From Liriodendron chinense (lineage: Eukaryota; Streptophyta; Magnoliopsida; Magnoliales; Magnoliaceae): a stretch of DNA of 64,000 bases. A program made the position numbers and the translations under genes. Each line of letters opens with the position of its first letter. The first letter of the stretch is position 1. Under the pieces are notes generated by a model. It made no database searches. It was not told the DNA's origin and was given only the letters and a program-made list of their open reading frames with translations. Of the stretch, positions 11,759 through 23,350 are shown one piece after another. The stretch lies in NCBI GenBank assembly GCA_003013855.2, contig ML058464.1, positions 3,380,170-3,444,169 of the forward strand. Reading direction: 5' to 3'.

Positions 11759-12119
11759 TTCTTCTGTCTGTCCTAGTATCTTGCTAATTCTGTTATGTCA
11801 TAAAAATCGTTAGAACAGTTCACAAGCGCGGTCGGGAGTATGAGCCCATCGATCGCGGTGCATAAGCCGACAAAAATAAGCAAGAAGAAGACAAATGCGC
11901 GTAGTTGTGGAAATTTGTGGGTTCGAAAACCTTTTAAATGTCTATTGCCTTAAAGATGAAGGGAAGAACGTTCCCGTTGAGAGTCGCCAGTTTGACGCCC
12001 GAGGGGCGCCGAAACATTACGCCTCGCGGTAACTTCCTTATGCGTAGATTCGTGTTTGTAAGTAATTGATCTTAGAGTGTTCCTATATTCAGATATAACC
12101 AGAGATTCTGGTATAGTTC
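11759..12119 (-). other. 5' leader of the Tat-like element
   Basis: Untranslated region between the primer binding site and gag on the minus strand. It has no ORF of note. A second copy of a primer-binding-like sequence (CTGGCGACTCTCAACGGG, minus strand, around 11990-11973) lies inside it, so the leader may contain a partial duplication of the PBS region. Confidence 0.5.
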
Positions 12120-12142
12120 GATCCCCAGCAGAGTCGCTAGTT
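12120..12142 (-). other. Primer binding site, Tat-like element
   Basis: Read on the minus strand directly after the 5' LTR: AACTAGCGACTCTGCTGGGGA. Its core CGACTCTGCTGGGGA resembles PBS sequences I know from plant gypsy elements; I would not name the tRNA without alignment. The usual leading TGG is TAG here, so it is mutated at one base. Confidence 0.6.
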
Positions 12143-13456
12143 TGTTAGAACTAGAAAAATGCTCCGCGTGGACATTTTCCTGAAAATGTGGTGTTTTGTT
12201 GCTCTGGTGTTCTGAATAATAGAAACATTCATAGACAATCACAAGCATTCACAAAAGTACACAAGAGAAAAGATATCGCAAGGCGAATTTTATTCCAGAG
12301 ATCTTGAGATCTTGTACATTCCAGGCTGTGATCTGGCACGAGCCCCTAATTACATCGAATGATCAATGACCCTTGATTAAAAGGCAAAAGACTAGTCAGC
12401 GGGGACTATGGTCTTAGAGTTCACGGTCGTGGAGACCTGTGTCTGTGTGGTCGTAAAGACCTGTATTTGTATGGTCATGGAGACCTGTATTTGTTGTGTT
12501 TTTGTTATGGACTGATCCATCTTTGTACGAGTCGAATGTCTATGTCCCATGTTTTAACCGGAGATCCGGGCTGATACTGTTAGGGTTTATGGTCGGGAAG
12601 GACGACTCTGGGCCCACGCTTGTCAATGTATGGACAGGTGACCTCGGAAAGTCCATTCCACAGTTGTGTGTACCTGGGCAGCTCAACCAGCGGATGCCGT
12701 TTTGATGGGTAGGGCATCGACTGTTCTTGAAGTGTCAGTCTTTAACAAATTGTGTGTGATAGTTTAGAACTCTCCTGGTATGGTTTATCGTGTTAACCAT
12801 AGTCCCCTTTGCTTAGTCCGGACCTGAATCCGGGTCACATTATGATAGTACATGTGATGATGATACATTAGTACGGTTCTGGGCACTGGCGGCCTTTTTT
12901 CGGGAGAATTGCTCCATTCGCCTTGTCGGATTGGATCAGACTCCGAAGGCTTGCGTTCTGCTCACTGGGCAGCCCGGATGAGTCATTTGACCGCTCCGCT
13001 GCATCCGGAACGCTCGAAATACCCAAAATAGGCCCAAACAGGGCTTGAAAACGTCATAAAATGAAGGTTTAAAGGTGCTGACATGAATGCTCAAAGTGCT
13101 GATTTTTGCGATCCGCTGGCCTGATTTTACTGATGCGCTGGGGCCAGTGCGTCCAAAAATAATTGTTAAAAATGGTCTATTTTCATGATGCGCTGGGCTA
13201 TTTTCTGATGCGCTGGAGCCAATGCGTCCGAAAATAACTTTGTTTTGGCACATTAATTTTTCTAATCCGCTGGCCTATTTTGTGATGCGCTAGGGTCAGT
13301 GCGTCCGAAAATAACTTCGTTATGTAGACGACTGATTTTCATGATGCGCCGGGTTATTTTATTACGCGCTGGGGCCAGTGCGTCTAATAATGATGAGTTG
13401 TTTATTTTTTTTTGATACGCCGAGGGTTTTTTCCTGACGCGCTGGAGCATTTTTGT

Positions 13457-13574
13457 GATGCGCTGGGGCTAGAGCGTCAAGAAAGATGACTTGTTTTAAG
13501 ATGATTGATTTTCATGATGCGCTGGGGCTAGAGCGTCAAGAAAGATGACTTGTTTTAAGATGATTGATTTTCAT
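13457..13574. repeat. 59-bp tandem duplication in the 5' LTR
   Basis: The 59-bp unit starting GATGCGCTGGGGCTAGAGC at 13457 repeats at 13516, and a third partial start occurs at 13575. The other LTR has a single copy at the corresponding place (2040 onward). The LTR length difference (2385 minus 2326) equals 59. Confidence 0.9.
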
Positions 13575-13734
13575 GATGCGCTGTTATACTTGTGAAGTTA
13601 TTTCATCTCCGGACCTGTTATGGTCGGAGATGTGATTTCCGGCGAGGGATTCCGGCGATCGGAAAAAGGTTTTCCGGCGAAGAGGTGCGGCTCTCTCTCT
13701 CTCTGAATCTTGCAAATGAGGCGGTGGGAGGGGG

Positions 13735-13742
13735 TATTTATA
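13735..13742 (-). promoter_or_regulatory. LTR TATA box, Tat-like element
   Basis: TATAAATA on the minus strand (context GGCTATAAATACCCCC), upstream of a CT/GA-rich leader. This is the expected RNA polymerase II promoter of the element, leaving an R-U5 of roughly 1.5 kb before the LTR boundary at 12143. Confidence 0.7.
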
Positions 13743-14532
13743 GCCGAAGTCGGCCAATAGGAGGCCGACACGTGTAGTTCGTCGAGAAAATGGGTTGGCG
13801 CGTCGAGAAAACCACTCGGCGCGTCTCAAAATGGCTTAGTTCGGAAGCTGATTTTTAGGACGCGCTAGCTGTCAGTGCGTCCTGAAATTCCTGAAAATGC
13901 CTTATTTATAGGACGCGCTGAGGGTCAGTGCGTCTTAAAATTCCTGAATTTTTGGATGCGCTGGACGAATTTCTGGACGCGCTGGAGGCAGTGCGTCCTC
14001 AAATTCATTTTCTGAAAATGACTGAATTTCATGATGCGCCGGGTGAATTTATAGATGCGCTGGGGGCAGTGCGTCCTGAAATTCACTTCATAAAGCCGTC
14101 TGAATTTCTTGATGCGCTAGACGAATTTCTAGACGCGCTGGAGGCAGTGCGTCCTGAAATTCATTTTCTGAAAATGATTGAATTTCATGACGCACTGGCT
14201 ATGGATTTTCTCGATGCGCCGACGTACTCGTGTGTCACAAAATTGGGTTTTGCAAAACGGAGGGCTTGTGGGGCCCGTTTTGAGATGCATGTCGATGCAC
14301 TGGTCCTATTTCTTCCTGCTTGAGGTAACCCCCCCAAATTTGGAGAGTTCTGATCATGATGACCGGTGGGGTCCACCACTGGCCCATTTTCCCGCTTTTT
14401 GGCTAAGTCTGATGCATGTTACGATTTTTGACGCGATCTTCGATGCACTGGCCCTAAATCCAATCAAGTGATGATTTGGACACTCGTAATCACTGTTTCG
14501 AAGACCCTTACTTTTGGGACCCCAACACGTGT

Positions 14533-15536
14533 GAATAGATCTATGAGACCAATTTTCTCAAAGCAACGGCTCCCGCATCTTTCAACTGCAACGATCCATC
14601 TGCTCCCACACACAAGGATAGACTTCCCTTGCAGTCTATTTTTCTGGATTGAAGACATATTGGGACGAACTATCTTTTTTTACTGCTCTCCCCGTGTGCA
14701 CTTGTGGCGCTGCTAAGGATATCATTCCTCATCAACATCAAGAGCGTCTTATGCAATTCCTCATGGGACTCAATGAAAGCTATTTAGCAATTCGAGGTCA
14801 GTTATTTTAATGTATCCTCTCCCTACTGTCAACAAGGCATACTCCCTCCTTCTCTAAGAGGAAAAACAACATGAGGTCTGCACTCCCATCAAGTCATTTG
14901 ATGATGCAACAACACTAGTTGCTCCACACATAGGCCTCTCTCGCAACTTTGGACAAAGTTCTTCTAAGGATACTCGCAGTCGACGCCGATCTCCCCTCAC
15001 TTGTGCCCATTGCGGATGAGTTGGTCATACAAATGATACATGTCATGCACTCCATGGTTATCCTCCAGGTCATCGTCTCCATGGCACTACTCCGACAAGA
15101 CCCCCCCAAAACGTCCACTCATGACAATCCAGGCTCTTCCAACCACGTCGTGTTTCCACCCACCTTTACTCCAGATCAGTACCGTCAAATCTTGAATCTA
15201 CTCGATAAAGGTACTACACAGCCTGAGGCTAACCTTGTAGGTATTTCCTCTTCCTCTACCATTTCTTCTCCTTCTTCTTCATGGGTCATTGACACCGGGG
15301 CAACCACTCATATGTCTCATTCATCCTCTCTATTTCTCACCACTTCCCACTATCCCAAAGTCTCTTCAGTCACCTTACCTACTGGCCAACTTGCACCACT
15401 TTCCCATATGGGCACCGTCCATCTCTCACCAACTATTTCTCTTAAAAATGTTTTGTGTGTTCCTTCATTTCATATCAACCTTTTATTTGTTAGCCAATTA
15501 ACTCGCTCTTTATTGTTCTGTCACCTTTTATCCTGA
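14533..15536 (+). pseudogene. Ty1/copia gag C-terminus, zinc knuckle and protease
   Basis: This continues the gag interrupted at 725. The capsid part resumes directly after the CGTGT duplication (DQFSQSNGSRIFQLQ). A CCHC zinc knuckle (C-x2-C-x4-H-x4-C) is at about 14998-15042, with the codon inside the finger changed to TGA. The aspartic protease begins SWVIDTGATTHM at about 15280; DTG is the catalytic triplet that cleaves the polyprotein. Stops and frame changes are scattered through the region, so it is a dead gene. Confidence 0.8.
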
Positions 15537-15539
15537 CTT

Positions 15540-16680
15540 TTGCATATTTCAGGACCTACTTACGAAGACGACGATTGGACTGGGTAAAGAGCAAGGCGGC
15601 CTTTATCACTTTCTGCTACAAGCCCCAACCGCCTTCACTTCTTTATGTTCTTCTTCGGCCTCTTTAGCCCTTTGGCATCAATGTCTGGAACATCCCTCAT
15701 AAACTTATCTTCGCCATCTGTCAAATACTTTTTTCTAGTATTTTATTTTCTAATAAATTTCATTGTGATGTTTGTCATTTAGCCAAACAAACTCGTTTAT
15801 CATTTCCTTTAAGTTCTATTACTATGAATGATCTTTTTTATTTAATTCATGTTGACATTTGGGGACCCTATTCAGTCCCTGCTCATTTTTGTGCACATTA
15901 TTTTTTAACTATCGTCGTGATTTTTCATGTGCAACTCAGACTTATCTTATGCACCACAAATCTTCCACTAATTTCCTTATTCGCTCTTTTTTTGCTATGG
16001 TTGCCACACAATTTTACAAGAAGGTTAAACAAATTCGTACAAACAATGACATGGAATTCTTTTCACATAACTTTCAATCACTCCTTAAGGAACTTGGTAT
16101 TATCCATCAACATTTGTGCATCGCCACCTCACAACAAAATGGGGTCGTTGAAATAAAACACTGACATATTCTTGAGGTTGCACATGCCTTGCGATTTCAT
16201 GCACATCTTCCTCTTGACTTTTGGGGCAATTGTATTCTTACAGTTACATATCTCATTAACTGCCTTCTCACCCCCCTTCTTTCAGGCACCACCCCCATCC
16301 AAAAATTGACTTGTACACCTCCGTACTACTCTCATCTTCGTGTTTTTAGTTACTTATGTTATGCTTTCACCTTATCTCACCATCGTGATAAATTCTAACC
16401 CCGTTCCCGCAAGTGTATCTTTGTGGGCTACCTATATGCACAAAAAGGTTACCACGTTTTTTATATTTCCTCTCGTGAAACCTTCATATTAAGGGATGTT
16501 GTATTTCATGAAGATATTTTTCCTTTTACTAATCTTTTCACTCCTGACATGCACATTTTCCCTCTTCCTTCTGCAGAAGCAGATGAACCCAACACCCTTG
16601 CACCTACCCCTTATACCGAATCCCCTTCTATTTCCACTTCTGAATCATCCCCACCTCCGTGCCCCCCTCCATCCTAAACA
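15540..16680 (+). pseudogene. Ty1/copia integrase
   Basis: Remains of the copia integrase, which inserts the cDNA into the genome. The GAG-pre-integrase/HHCC part is at about 15570-15830 and badly frameshifted. The core shows HVDIWGPYS (first Asp), RTNNDMEFF (second Asp) and QQNGVVEIKH (Glu region). Further on, a copia-typical block FVGY, KGYHVF, SRETFILRDVVFHED is at about 16400-16530. Reading frames 15859-16164, 16189-16398 and 16423-16677 carry pieces in different frames. Confidence 0.75.
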
Positions 16681-16722
16681 TCCATCTGTCGTACTACTCG
16701 TCCCCGCCATCCACCAGTTTAG

Positions 16723-17587
16723 TTGCATGACTTTGAGCGTTTAAATGCCGCCATGCCTTTTTCCCCAGCATCGTCCACTTTAGGTAAGGTTCTTCCCTTT
16801 CCAATTTCTAAATTTCTTTCATATTCTCATTTCTCACTACCTCATCAAGCTTTTCTTGCCAATGTATCTTCCCTTGCCAAACCTACTAGCTACTCTCAGG
16901 CTGTGAAAGAACAATATTGGTGTGATGCAATGGCTAAAGAAATCAAGGCCCTTGAACAAAACAATACATGGATTCTCACTCCTCTACCTCTTAGTAAAAC
17001 TCCGATTAGATGTAAATGGGTCTACAAGCTTAAATTCCATTCTGATGGCACTTTTAAATGGCACAAAGCTCGTCTTGTTGCTAAAGGATACACCTAGCAA
17101 GAAGGTCTTGATTACCACAAGACATTTGCTCATGTTGCCAAGATGGTTATCTACTACTTACTCGCGATTGCTGCCATCCACAAATGGCCGCTATATGAAC
17201 TTGATGTTAATAATGCCTTCTTACAAGGTGATTTGGATGAAAAGGTTTACATGTCTCTTCCACCAGGCTTTTCCAGCAAGGGAGAGACTCGGGTCTGTCG
17301 TCTTCTCAAATCTATTTAGGGCCTTAAATAAGCTTCCCGCCAATGGTTTGCCAAGTTTTCTACCGCCTTACTCTCTGCAAGCTATACTCAATCCAAAGCT
17401 GATTATTCTCTCTTCACTAAACTTCATGGTGACTCCTTCACTGCTCTATTGGTTTACGTTGACGATATTATCGTTACTGGCAATGATACTTCCGCCATTA
17501 ACTCCTTAAAGACATTCCTGCATCATCATTTTGAAATTAAAGACCTAGGCTCACTCAAATACTTCTCGGGAATTGAGGTGGCACGTT
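16723..17587 (+). pseudogene. Ty1/copia reverse transcriptase, N-terminal part (split by Athila)
   Basis: The first part of the copia reverse transcriptase. Recognisable blocks are AMAKEIKALEQNNTW, KWVYKLKFHSDGT, KARLVAKGYT, ELDVNNAFLQGDL, and the catalytic LVYVDDIIVTGND at about 17449. It ends in SLKYFSGIEVAR at 17587, where the Athila-like element inserted; coding resumes at 27870. At least three in-frame stops lie in this half (after KGYT, in CRLLKSI, and in the next GLK), so it was not functional. Confidence 0.85.
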
Positions 17588-19000
17588 TGTTAAGCTCTTC
17601 AATGCTGTTTACAAGCATTGAAGATCAAAAGAGCAAGCGCCAAAAGGTGGAAGAAAGAAAGCAAAGAAGAGAAGAAAGGGGGTAGAAAAAATGCACAGAA
17701 GACTGGTCGTCCGACCCGTCGTCCATAGCCTAGGACCGGTCTTCCGACCAGTCCGAACACTTAATAGGAGGACCCCTACTGCTAACATTGTTGGACCAAT
17801 CACGACCGGTCGTCCACTGCTTAGACCTGTCGTTGAATTAAATTTTATGTTCGAAATTTCAGAAAACTCTCTGGACTGTTTTTGACCTTTTATGACCGGT
17901 CGTCCTTGGGCTCAGACCGGTCGTCTGACCGGTCGGCTGCGTAACAGAGCTTCTTTTACAAGCTCCGAATTCTACTGCGCAAAGCTCTATTTTTGTAGGA
18001 TTTCTTAAAGTTTCTTGGCACCTAGGGCCCCAAACCTATAAAAGGACTCATCTGGCTCGTTCCTAAGGCATCCTAGAAGAGAATTACCATGGTGGGAGGC
18101 GGCGAAAGACGGATCCGGAGTTCTACAACTCCTCCTAGTTTGTTCTTCTAGTTTTTATGTTTTTCGTAGTTGCTTTCATGTTTCTTTTGATCATGAACGG
18201 CTAAACCTCTTAGCTAGGGCTAAGAGGTAAAGCTTGTAGTGAATCCAAGATGTTTTAATTCGTTTATTTTGGTTTCAAGTTGGATTATTAGTGAAGAAAA
18301 ATGGTTTGAAGTTTGAATAAAGTTCTAAGTAGTTTTTCTTAATCTTATGATGACTCATGGATGTTTATAAGAATTGTTTTAGTTCTTAATTATTTTGAAT
18401 TGTTCTAGACCTGTACACTCCTAGGAATCGGATTCAATACGCTCTAGACCTTTGATTCTCATGTGGGAACTTCATGCCAAGAGTTCTACTTTTTTGAATT
18501 TCTGAATTATGTGTAATTGTGTATGCTATTTGAATGAAGTTCAAATTGTGACAAAGTTTACTGATGATTATGATTGCGATCTTAATCAATTGAAACTAGG
18601 ATTGACCTATGCAATTGAGTGTGCTCAAATCTTAACTTGAATTGAGGGAATCATGTACTTGAATCACACATATGACAGATTGTTTGTTTTAACTGCTCCA
18701 TCATCCGGCTAAATAAGATTTAATTTCAATTCTAGTTGAGTAATTGGAAAACCACAACAAATTAAGCATCAAGGATTGCTACAAGTGGATCCTTGAACCC
18801 CTAGTGTTCTTTATTATTGATTACATTCAGTTTTAGTTCAAAATATCTATTTACATTCAATTCCAAAGCCCTGTTTAGTTAGTTCTCAATTAGAAACCAT
18901 TGAAAGTGTTTTGTGGGTTCCTCCACAAGTCCCTGTGAATCGACCTCAGTCTTACCGAGATTATTACTACATCGTAACCCTACATTTGGGGAAGTGAACA
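17588..19000 (+). repeat. 5' LTR of the Athila-like element
   Basis: 1413-bp LTR. It holds several GACCGGTC palindromes (about 17700-17935) upstream of the TATA box and ends GGGGAAGTGAACA. It is shorter than the right LTR by a deletion near its start and by lacking the MITE. Its single GCTCGTTC at about 18057 is the empty site for that MITE. Confidence 0.9.
18037..18045 (+). promoter_or_regulatory. LTR TATA box, Athila-like element
   Basis: TATAAAAGG in the context AAACCTATAAAAGGACTC. The same motif is at 26427-26435 in the right LTR. It is the expected polymerase II promoter of the element. Confidence 0.7.
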
Positions 19001-19005
19001 AGTTA

Positions 19006-19024
19006 TTGGCACCGTTGCTAGCGA
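19006..19024 (+). other. Primer binding site, Athila-like element
   Basis: TTGGCACCGTTGCTAGCGA lies five bases after the 5' LTR. It is close to the TGGCGCCGTTGCCGGGGA type used by Athila elements (tRNA-Asp). Confidence 0.7.
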
Positions 19025-19202
19025 CTTTGACGGTTTTTCACAAAATTTCTGAAAACAGTTTCTATTTGAGATTTTAGGAGTCCTTTACTAACTTATTTTG
19101 TTGGCTTTGTTTTATTTTTGCAGAAATTCTAGGAGTCGAAGTAGTCACTTCAAATAAGGTTTTCCTAATCCCTTTTTTTTTTTTTTTTTTTTTTAGATTT
19201 GC

Positions 19203-20876
19203 ATGTCACATTGGGTTCGAGATTCTAGTAACCGACTCATTAGTGAAGGGGGAATTGTTGAAGGGATTGATAGGGAGCCATGTGCTAAGAAACGTTTAGA
19301 TTCTCAAATTTTGTCTGAAAGTATGGCTGAAAATCAACCTAACCCTATGGCCAATCAAAATCTGGGCCAAACCGAAATGGGAGAGAATGAGGTTGAGAAT
19401 GTTCCCCGACCTAGAACACTACGTGATTACTTGCAACCTACAAAAGCGAGCACTCCCTCATGCATAGTTTTTCCATATAATACAGGGAACCTAGATCTTA
19501 AACCAATAGTAACCCAACTTCTTCCCAAATTCCATGGACTAGATAGTGAAAGTGCTTATCAACATCTTAAGGAATTTGATGAAGTGATAGCCACAATGCA
19601 CTTTGCAAATGTAACGGATGATATAGTGAGACTTAAATTATTTCTTTTTTCCCTTAAAGAGAAAGCTAAGGCTTGGCTTCATGCATTAAGGCCAAGATCA
19701 ATTGGTACATGGACTAAGATGATTAGGGAGTTTATTAAAAAGTTCTTCCCTACTCACAAAACGATCATGTTGAGGCGCCTTATCATGAATTTTGCTAAAA
19801 AAGAAGATGAGACATTCTTCCACTGTTAGGAGAGGTTCAAGGACTTATTAAATGCATCCCCATATCATGGCTATGAAATTTGGCGGGTAATAAGCTTTTT
19901 CTATAAAGGACTGACTTCACCCATGCGCCAATTCGTAGAGATGATGTGTAATAGAGAATTCATGAATAAGGAAGCCGAAGAAGCATGTGACTATTTTGAT
20001 GAATTGGCCGAGAATGCATAGTCTTGGGACACATTTAGACCAACAAATTCCAAGACAAGCCAACAAAAGGAAAAATGAGGAATTTATGTCCTCTTAGAAG
20101 AAGATAACATAAGTGCACGTGTGGCTAGCCTCATAAGAAAAGTCGAAGTCATGGAATTGAAGAAATGAGAGACGATTAACTCAAAGGACGCTGAAATTGT
20201 TTGTGGAATTTGTGCCGGAAATCAACATGCAACACAGGATTGTCCCACAATTTCTGCATTCCAAGATATCTTACAAGAACAATCAAATGCCATAAACAGT
20301 TATCAACGACCATTTAGTGCTCCAAACTCAAACACGTATAACTCTAGTTGGAAGAACCATCCCAACTTCAGTTAGAGGAATGGACCAACTGCGAATGCAA
20401 ACAACACTCCCCAAGCTCAACCCTTACTAGGTCCATCCCTAGTAATCACACCAAAAGTTACACTAGAGGAGATGTTGGGTGCATTCGTATCGATTCAAGC
20501 TAAATATAATGAGACTAATTCTTTGAAAATTGATGGGTTCATGTAAGAGCAACTAAAATTCAATCAAAATTCATCTCAAGCCATTAATGACTTGAAAACC
20601 CCAATGGCTAGAGTTGAATCTCATCTCAGTATTAGGGAGAAAGGCACACTTCCTGCCCAACCTCTTTCTAACCCAAGAACCTAATTTGAGATACAAGGTC
20701 CAAGCTTGTCCTCCCAACATACGGAGCATGTTCAAGCTATCACCACCTTGAGGAGTGGAAAAATAATCGATAAATCTAATCCGGTGAAAGCCCCAAAGCC
20801 TAATGATCCGAAAATTTCCAAAGAGGATGATAGCCAAAATAACACTTCACATGAGAAAGAACCGGAAAGGCAATAA
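19203..20876 (+). pseudogene. Athila-like gag
   Basis: Gag in a single frame from the ATG at 19203. The capsid-like region contains FPYNTGNLDLKPIV, LPKFHGLDSESAYQHLKEF and LFLFSLKEKAKAWLHALRP, all typical of Athila Gag. It is interrupted by stops (TAG at about 19827, TAG at 20020, TGA at 20077 and others). A zinc-knuckle-like CGICAGNQHATQDCP is at about 20211-20250. The same frame runs on into the protease. Confidence 0.85.
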
Positions 20877-20903
20877 AAGCCGGTTGCCCTGTTTCCCCAA
20901 AGG

Positions 20904-22020
20904 TTGATTTCACCCAAACCTTTAGACAAAAATCTGAAAATTTTAGAGGTTTTTAAGCAAGTGAAGATCAACATTCCGTTGTTAGATGCTATAAAACAAA
21001 TACCATCTTCTACCAAATTTCTAAAGGAATTGTGTACAGTCAAAAGGAAACACAATGTTCACAACAAAGTACTTTTGATTGAGAATTTGAGCGCTATTAT
21101 CAAACAAGAGGTGCCCCAAAAATATAAGGATTCAGGTAGTCTAACCATCTCATGCATCATAGGTGACAACCGGATCAAACAAGCCTTACTCGATTTAGGG
21201 GTAAGTGTTAACCTCATCCTATACTCGGTCTATGAACAACTTGGGTTAGGTGAATTGAAACCCACTAATACCACACTCCAACTTGCTGATAGATCTATTC
21301 GTATACCGAGATGAGTGATTGAGGATGTCTTGGTCCAAGTTGATAAATTCTACTACCCGGTAGACTTTATTATCTTGGATACACATCCCGTGATAGGTAC
21401 CGGTGCTCAAATTCCTGTCATACTAGGCTGCCCTTTTCTAGCTACTTCAAATGCAATTATCAATTATAGAAATGAGCTTGTACAAATATCCTTTGGAAAT
21501 ATGACACTCGAGCTGAATATATTTGATTTATGCAAACAACCACGGGAAGTTGATGATGAAGTCCACGAAATAAATCTAATTGAATCATTCGTGGAGAATA
21601 CATCCCCCTTGGCATTCTATCCCGATCCTTTGGAGGCATGTTTGGCCCACTCTCATGAAATTGATGATGACACGATACAAGAGATGGATGCCATTTTGGA
21701 TGCTGTGCCGGTATTTGATAATAAAAGATGGAAGGCATCGTTTGAGCCTTTGCCTTTAAGTGAGAACAAGCCTCTTCCATCTAATATCAATGCACCAAAG
21801 CTCGACCTAAAACTACTACCCATTGATTTGAAATATGTTTATTTAGGTCGAGATAAGACATATCCGGTGGTGATTTCTTCCTACTTGGATGAGGAACAAG
21901 AGAGTGGGTTAATAGCTACTCTAATATAACATAAGAGCACCATCGGATGGTCAATTACGGATCTCAAAGGCATAGACCCACTGATTTGTACTCATCGCAT
22001 ACACCTTGAGAAAAATGCCA
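20904..22020 (+). pseudogene. Athila-like protease region
   Basis: Continuation in the gag frame. The aspartic protease is recognised from ALLDLGVSVNLI and the following LGLGELKPT block at about 21183-21270; D-L-G replaces the usual D-T/S-G, as is common in Athila. VILGCPFLATSNAIIN at about 21417 is the second conserved protease block. A TGA at about 21312 interrupts it. The remainder is the linker to reverse transcriptase. Confidence 0.8.
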
Positions 22021-22039
22021 AGACATCTAGGTAACCACA

Positions 22040-23350
22040 AAGACGCCTTAATCCAATATGAAAGAGGTGGTTAAGGCCGAAATGGTGAAACTATTGGATG
22101 TGGGTACCATCTACCCAATATCCGATAGTCAATGAGTGATTTCAACTCAAGTGGTGCCTAAGAAATTCGAAATAACCATTGTAGCCAATGCTAATAATGA
22201 ACTCGTGCCAACCAGAGTCACTACCGGTTGGAGAATGTGTATTGATTATAGGAAGCTAAACACAGTCACGAGGAAAGACCACTTCCCCTTACCGTTTGTT
22301 AATCAAATTTTAGAAAGGTTGGCGGGTCATTCCCATTTTTACTTCCTTGATGGTATTCAGGGTATAACCAAATAGAGATCGTCCTAGAGGACCAAGAGAA
22401 GACAACATTCACATGTCCATTCGGCACCTTTGACTATCGAAGGATGCCGTTTGGACTATGTAATGACCCTGCCACTTTTCAGTTTATATGTTGAGTATTT
22501 TTTCTGATATGGTGGGGACGATTCTTAAAGTCTTTATGGACGATTTCTCTGTATTTGGTTGTAACTTTGATTAGTGTCTTATGCACTTAAAAACTGTTTT
22601 GAAAAGATGTGAAGAAAAAACCTCGTGTTGAATTGAGAGAAATGTCACTTCATGGTTCAAAATGGAATAGTACTTGGTCACATTATCTCACAAAATAGAA
22701 TCGAGGTGGATAAAGCTAAAATCAATCTTATCTCTAACCTTCCACCACCCAAGAGTGTACGAGATGTGCGGTGCATTTTGGGACACGTTGAATTCTATAG
22801 ACAGTTCGTAAAGGACTTTAGTTCACTCTCTCGTCCTTTATGTAACCTCATTCAAAAGAAAAACTCATTCGAGTGGACTAAAGATTGTCAAAATGCCTTT
22901 AACAAACTAAAAGGTATGTTGACATGTGCTCCCATAATGTAACCACCTGATTAGAGCCTTCCTTTTGAAATTATGTGCGATGCAAGCGACTACGCTATTA
23001 GGGCATTGTTAAGCCAAAGAAAAGAGAAAAAGCCATGTGTTATCTACTATGCAAGTATAACCTTAAACTCGGCTCAAGCTAACTACACTACTACAGAAAA
23101 AGAACTCTTGGCCGTTGTTTTGCTTTAGACAAGTTTAGGTCCTACTTGATTAGATCTAAGATTATTATATTTACCGACCATGCCGCGCTTAAGTATCTTC
23201 TCTCTAGGAAGGATACTAAGCCACACTTGTTAAGATGGATCCTCCTACTCCAAGAATTTGACATAGAAATACGTGATAAGAAAAGAGTAGAAAACGTAGT
23301 GGCTGACCATCTTTCTAGACTTGTTCTCACTGATTCCCTTGAGACGACCG
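22040..23350 (+). pseudogene. Athila-like reverse transcriptase and RNase H
   Basis: RT blocks include TGWRMCIDYRKLN and HFPLPFVNQILERL (22136-22375), CPFGTFDYRRMPFGLCNDPATF (about 22410-22475, next frame), the catalytic FMDDFSVFG at about 22535, and LGHIISQNRIEVDKAKI (about 22670). RNase H follows (MCDASDYAIRALLSQ, AQANYTTTEKELLAVV, IIIFTDHAALKYLLS). Several frameshifts (near 22370, 22490, 22650 and 23130) and stops make it non-functional. Confidence 0.85.

Larger units (their letters stand above)
726..14527 (-). mobile_element. Tat-like Ty3/gypsy LTR retrotransposon with antisense extra ORF
   Basis: This is a complete element bounded by two long direct LTRs (2326 and 2385 bp), with TG...CA ends and a perfect 5-bp target duplication CGTGT (721-725 and 14528-14532). 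The coding strand is minus: gag (11758-9742) then pol (9741-4840), so the right LTR is the 5' LTR. Pol order is protease, reverse transcriptase, RNase H, a second RNase H, integrase. The second (archaeal-type) RNase H is characteristic of the Tat lineage. Between integrase and the 3' LTR lies a plus-strand ORF (4365-4853). It inserted into a copia gag. In-frame stops show that it is not autonomous now. By hand I count about 14 differences, mostly transitions, in ~270 aligned LTR bases. Confidence 0.93.
12143..14527 (-). repeat. 5' LTR of the Tat-like element
   Basis: 2385-bp LTR, direct repeat of 726-3051. It carries the promoter (minus strand) that would transcribe gag-pol and the same palindrome array. 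It is longer than its partner by exactly the 59-bp tandem unit at 13457-13574. It ends CCCCAACA at 14527, followed by the target duplication CGTGT. Confidence 0.93.

Noticed and set aside
13928..14323. 131-aa ORF with repeated FLDALDEFLDALEAVRPE
   Set aside because: It is only the translation of the palindrome array in the LTR; the matching ORF in the other LTR is shorter and differently framed, so no protein is likely.
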